A DNA stretch of 22,261 nucleotides from a bacterium (lineage in GTDB: Bacteria; Patescibacteriota; Patescibacteriia; Patescibacteriales; Patescibacteriaceae): NCBI GenBank assembly GCA_021818075.1, contig JAKAFD010000009.1:1-22261 (forward strand), read 5' to 3'. Below the pieces are notes generated by a model. The model ran no database searches. It saw only the letters and a program-made list of their open reading frames with translations, and was not told the DNA's origin. Numbering within the stretch: the stretch's first letter is position 1; every line of letters starts with the position of its first letter. Positions 20,784-22,261 of this stretch are shown one piece after another. The position numbers and the translations under genes are program-made.

Positions 20784-20815
20784 TACTAATAAAATATTCA
20801 AGTTTTATTAAAAAA

Positions 20816-20845
20816 TTGGCAAAGAGTAGGGAGGTTTGTTATAAT
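20816..20845 (+). promoter_or_regulatory. Promoter for the M23 peptidase gene, leaderless
   Basis: TTGGCA (20816-20821), 18-base spacer, TATAAT (20840-20845) within TGTTATAAT. The hexamer ends 7 bases before the ATG, so transcription should start at or within a base of the start codon. Confidence 0.7.
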
Positions 20846-20852
20846 TTAGCTA

Positions 20853-22130
20853 ATGAATTCCGGTTTAAAGTTAAAGCTAACCGTTATTGTTATTGCCGCC
20901 TTAGTGGTCGGTGTTTTTGGCGTAGCCGCGGCGTGGGGGAGTATCAGCGGTCTGGATTTTAGTAAGCCCCTCGGCGGCGAACCAACTGCGGCGGCTGACC
21001 CGGAGCTGGATCAGATTAATCAGGATATTGCCGCCAAGAAGCAGGCGATAGATGCCCTTAAGCAAAAACAGGAAGCTTACCAGCGGGCCATTGCCGAGAA
21101 GCAGGCCGAGAAAGCCGATTTGAAAAACCAATTGGCGATTTTTGATAACCGCTTAGCCAGTTTGCAAACCAGTTTGGAAAAAATAAAATTAAATATTGAA
21201 GAAACTCAACTGGAAATGAAAAAGCTGGATTTGGAAATAGCCGCCAAGGAAGAAGAAATCAAACGCGAGAAAGAACAAATTGCCGTAGCCTTGAGCTTGC
21301 TTTACAAAGAAGGGGATAAAACCGACATTGAAATTATGCTGACCAAGGATAATTTCGTGGAATATCTGGACCAGGTTAAACATCTAAAAGATTTAAACAG
21401 CGGCATTATTGCCAGTTTGGACAATTTAAAACAAAAACAAGCCGGTTTGGTGGCCGACCGCAGTGATTTGGCCGACAAGCAAGCCAGTTTAAATAAACTG
21501 CAGGAGGATTTAAGCGCCAATCAGCTGGCGGTTAAAGATGAAAAGGGCGCCAAAGAAATTATCTTGAGCCAAACTAACGCCTCCGAAGCCGAATATCAAC
21601 GCTTGTTGGCCGAGGCCAAACGCCAGCAAGACGCCGCGGCCGCCGATATCGCCAACATGGAAAAAGTGGTGCGCGCCCGTTTGTCCAAAAATCAAAAATT
21701 CAACGCCATTGATACCAGCGCCGAAGGCTTTGTCTGGCCGGTGCCGAAAAACACCATTACCGCTTATTTCCACGACCCCGATTATCCTTTCCGCCAAATT
21801 TTTGAACATCCGGCCATTGATATTCGCGCCGGCCAGGGGACGCCCATCAGAGCCGCTTCCGGCGGTTATGTGGCGCGCGTTAAAGACGGCGGTGCCAAAG
21901 GCTACAGTTATATTATGCTGGTTCATAATGACGGTCTGTCCACGGTTTACGGCCATGTCAGCGCCATCAGCGTCAACGAAGAAGATTATGTCAGCCAGGG
22001 GCAGGTGATTGGCCTGTCGGGCGGTATGCCGGGTACGCGCGGCGCCGGCCCCTTCACCACCGGCCCGCACCTGCATTTTGAAATTCGTTTAAACGGCATT
22101 CCGGTTAACGCTTTGGACTACTTAAATTAA
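20853..22130 (+). CDS. EnvC/NlpD-like M23 peptidase with long coiled coil
   Basis: 425 residues. N-terminal signal or anchor (about 8-29), then a long coiled coil (about 50-275) in heptad Lys/Glu/Leu/Ala-rich sequence, in the style of EnvC and other murein hydrolase activators. The C-terminal LytM/M23 domain (about 290-425) has His319 and Asp323 in EHPAIDIRAG, a central YGHVSAI (His368) and GPHLHFEIR (His406, His408). All metal ligands of an active Zn peptidase are present, so unlike EnvC it may cut peptidoglycan cross-links itself. It most likely acts in cell division or wall remodelling outside the membrane. It is monocistronic, between a leaderless promoter and a terminator. Confidence 0.93.
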   Translation: MNSGLKLKLTVIVIAALVVGVFGVAAAWGSISGLDFSKPLGGEPTAAADPELDQINQDIAAKKQAIDALKQKQEAYQRAIAEKQAEKADLKNQLAIFDNRLASLQTSLEKIKLNIEETQLEMKKLDLEIAAKEEEIKREKEQIAVALSLLYKEGDKTDIEIMLTKDNFVEYLDQVKHLKDLNSGIIASLDNLKQKQAGLVADRSDLADKQASLNKLQEDLSANQLAVKDEKGAKEIILSQTNASEAEYQRLLAEAKRQQDAAAADIANMEKVVRARLSKNQKFNAIDTSAEGFVWPVPKNTITAYFHDPDYPFRQIFEHPAIDIRAGQGTPIRAASGGYVARVKDGGAKGYSYIMLVHNDGLSTVYGHVSAISVNEEDYVSQGQVIGLSGGMPGTRGAGPFTTGPHLHFEIRLNGIPVNALDYLN

Positions 22131-22149
22131 TTTGCTAATATTAATAATT

Positions 22150-22174
22150 AAACCGCTAATTTTAGCGGTTTTTT
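22150..22174 (+). terminator. Intrinsic terminator
   Basis: AAACCGCTAA pairs with TTAGCGGTTT around a tight loop, followed by a T-run. It is 19 bases past the stop of the M23 peptidase gene. Confidence 0.88.
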
Positions 22175-22182
22175 GTTATCCA

Positions 22183-22211
22183 TTGACATTTAATATTAAA
22201 TATGTTATTAT
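22183..22211 (+). promoter_or_regulatory. Strong sigma-70 promoter for a gene beyond the right edge
   Basis: TTGACA (22183-22188), 17-base spacer, TATTAT (22206-22211) with a TGT extension. The window ends in AAAAAGGA, which looks like the ribosome site of the next gene, whose start lies outside. Confidence 0.8.
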
Positions 22212-22261
22212 ATTAGCAATCTTAAATTAAAAATGTATTATTAAAAACTTAATAAAAAGGA

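Noticed and set aside
22213..22221. TTAGCAATC, resembling a CIRCE half-site, at the promoter of the gene beyond the right edge
   Set aside because: The sequence nine bases further on does not match the second half (about 3 of 9), so it is not a CIRCE element.

Overview
The window reads as a chromosomal segment of a Candidate Phyla Radiation (Patescibacteria) bacterium, most likely from a Parcubacteria-type lineage. This is inferred from the gene repertoire and style: small conserved hypothetical proteins, secreted multi-domain proteins with cohesin-like, dockerin and cysteine-rich/poly-glycine segments, compact ATGA-overlapping gene pairs, many genes without a Shine-Dalgarno site, and standard-code use of TGA as stop. 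No single marker proves the lineage.

Region 1 (1-7303) is a cell-surface module. It starts inside a truncated copy of a secreted beta-sandwich protein, followed by its full-length tandem paralogue, a membrane-anchored protein resembling the DUF916/WxL-interacting type, a secreted protein ending in a type I dockerin, and two cohesin-like membrane-anchored proteins. A previously easy-to-miss 58-codon basic gene is coupled to the second of these. A third cohesin-like protein lies convergently on the minus strand, across a symmetric 14-bp-stem terminator. One dockerin and three anchored cohesin-like domains in 6 kb suggest a miniature cell-surface scaffold.

Region 2 (7420-9926) is a minus-strand housekeeping block: def and fmt (ATGA overlap), tRNA-Glu(CTC), and a eukaryote-like pyrimidine 5'-nucleotidase (UMPH-1/cN-III family). 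Region 3 (9927-13408) holds small unknown genes, a LigB/Memo-like protein that has lost most of its metal ligands, and a secreted lysozyme-like hydrolase with tandem C-terminal repeats.

Region 4 (13416-17448) has clpB behind a consensus sigma-70 promoter and a 9-9-9 CIRCE operator, a secreted protein that looks like an outer-membrane beta-barrel, and a 440-base gap. That gap contains a candidate structured RNA with its own promoter, intrinsic terminator and long-range closing stem. Region 5 (17449-22261) carries a TagA/WecG glycosyltransferase fused to a Nudix hydrolase, overlapping gltX, which itself carries a small in-frame insertion resembling a palindromic repeat element. A second beta-barrel-like secreted protein and an EnvC-like M23 peptidase with a long coiled coil follow, and the window closes with a strong promoter for a gene beyond the right edge.

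The best candidates for something undescribed are the surface cohesin/dockerin plus WxL-like module, the structured RNA at 17.1-17.4 kb, and the two beta-barrel-like proteins in an organism expected to lack an outer membrane.
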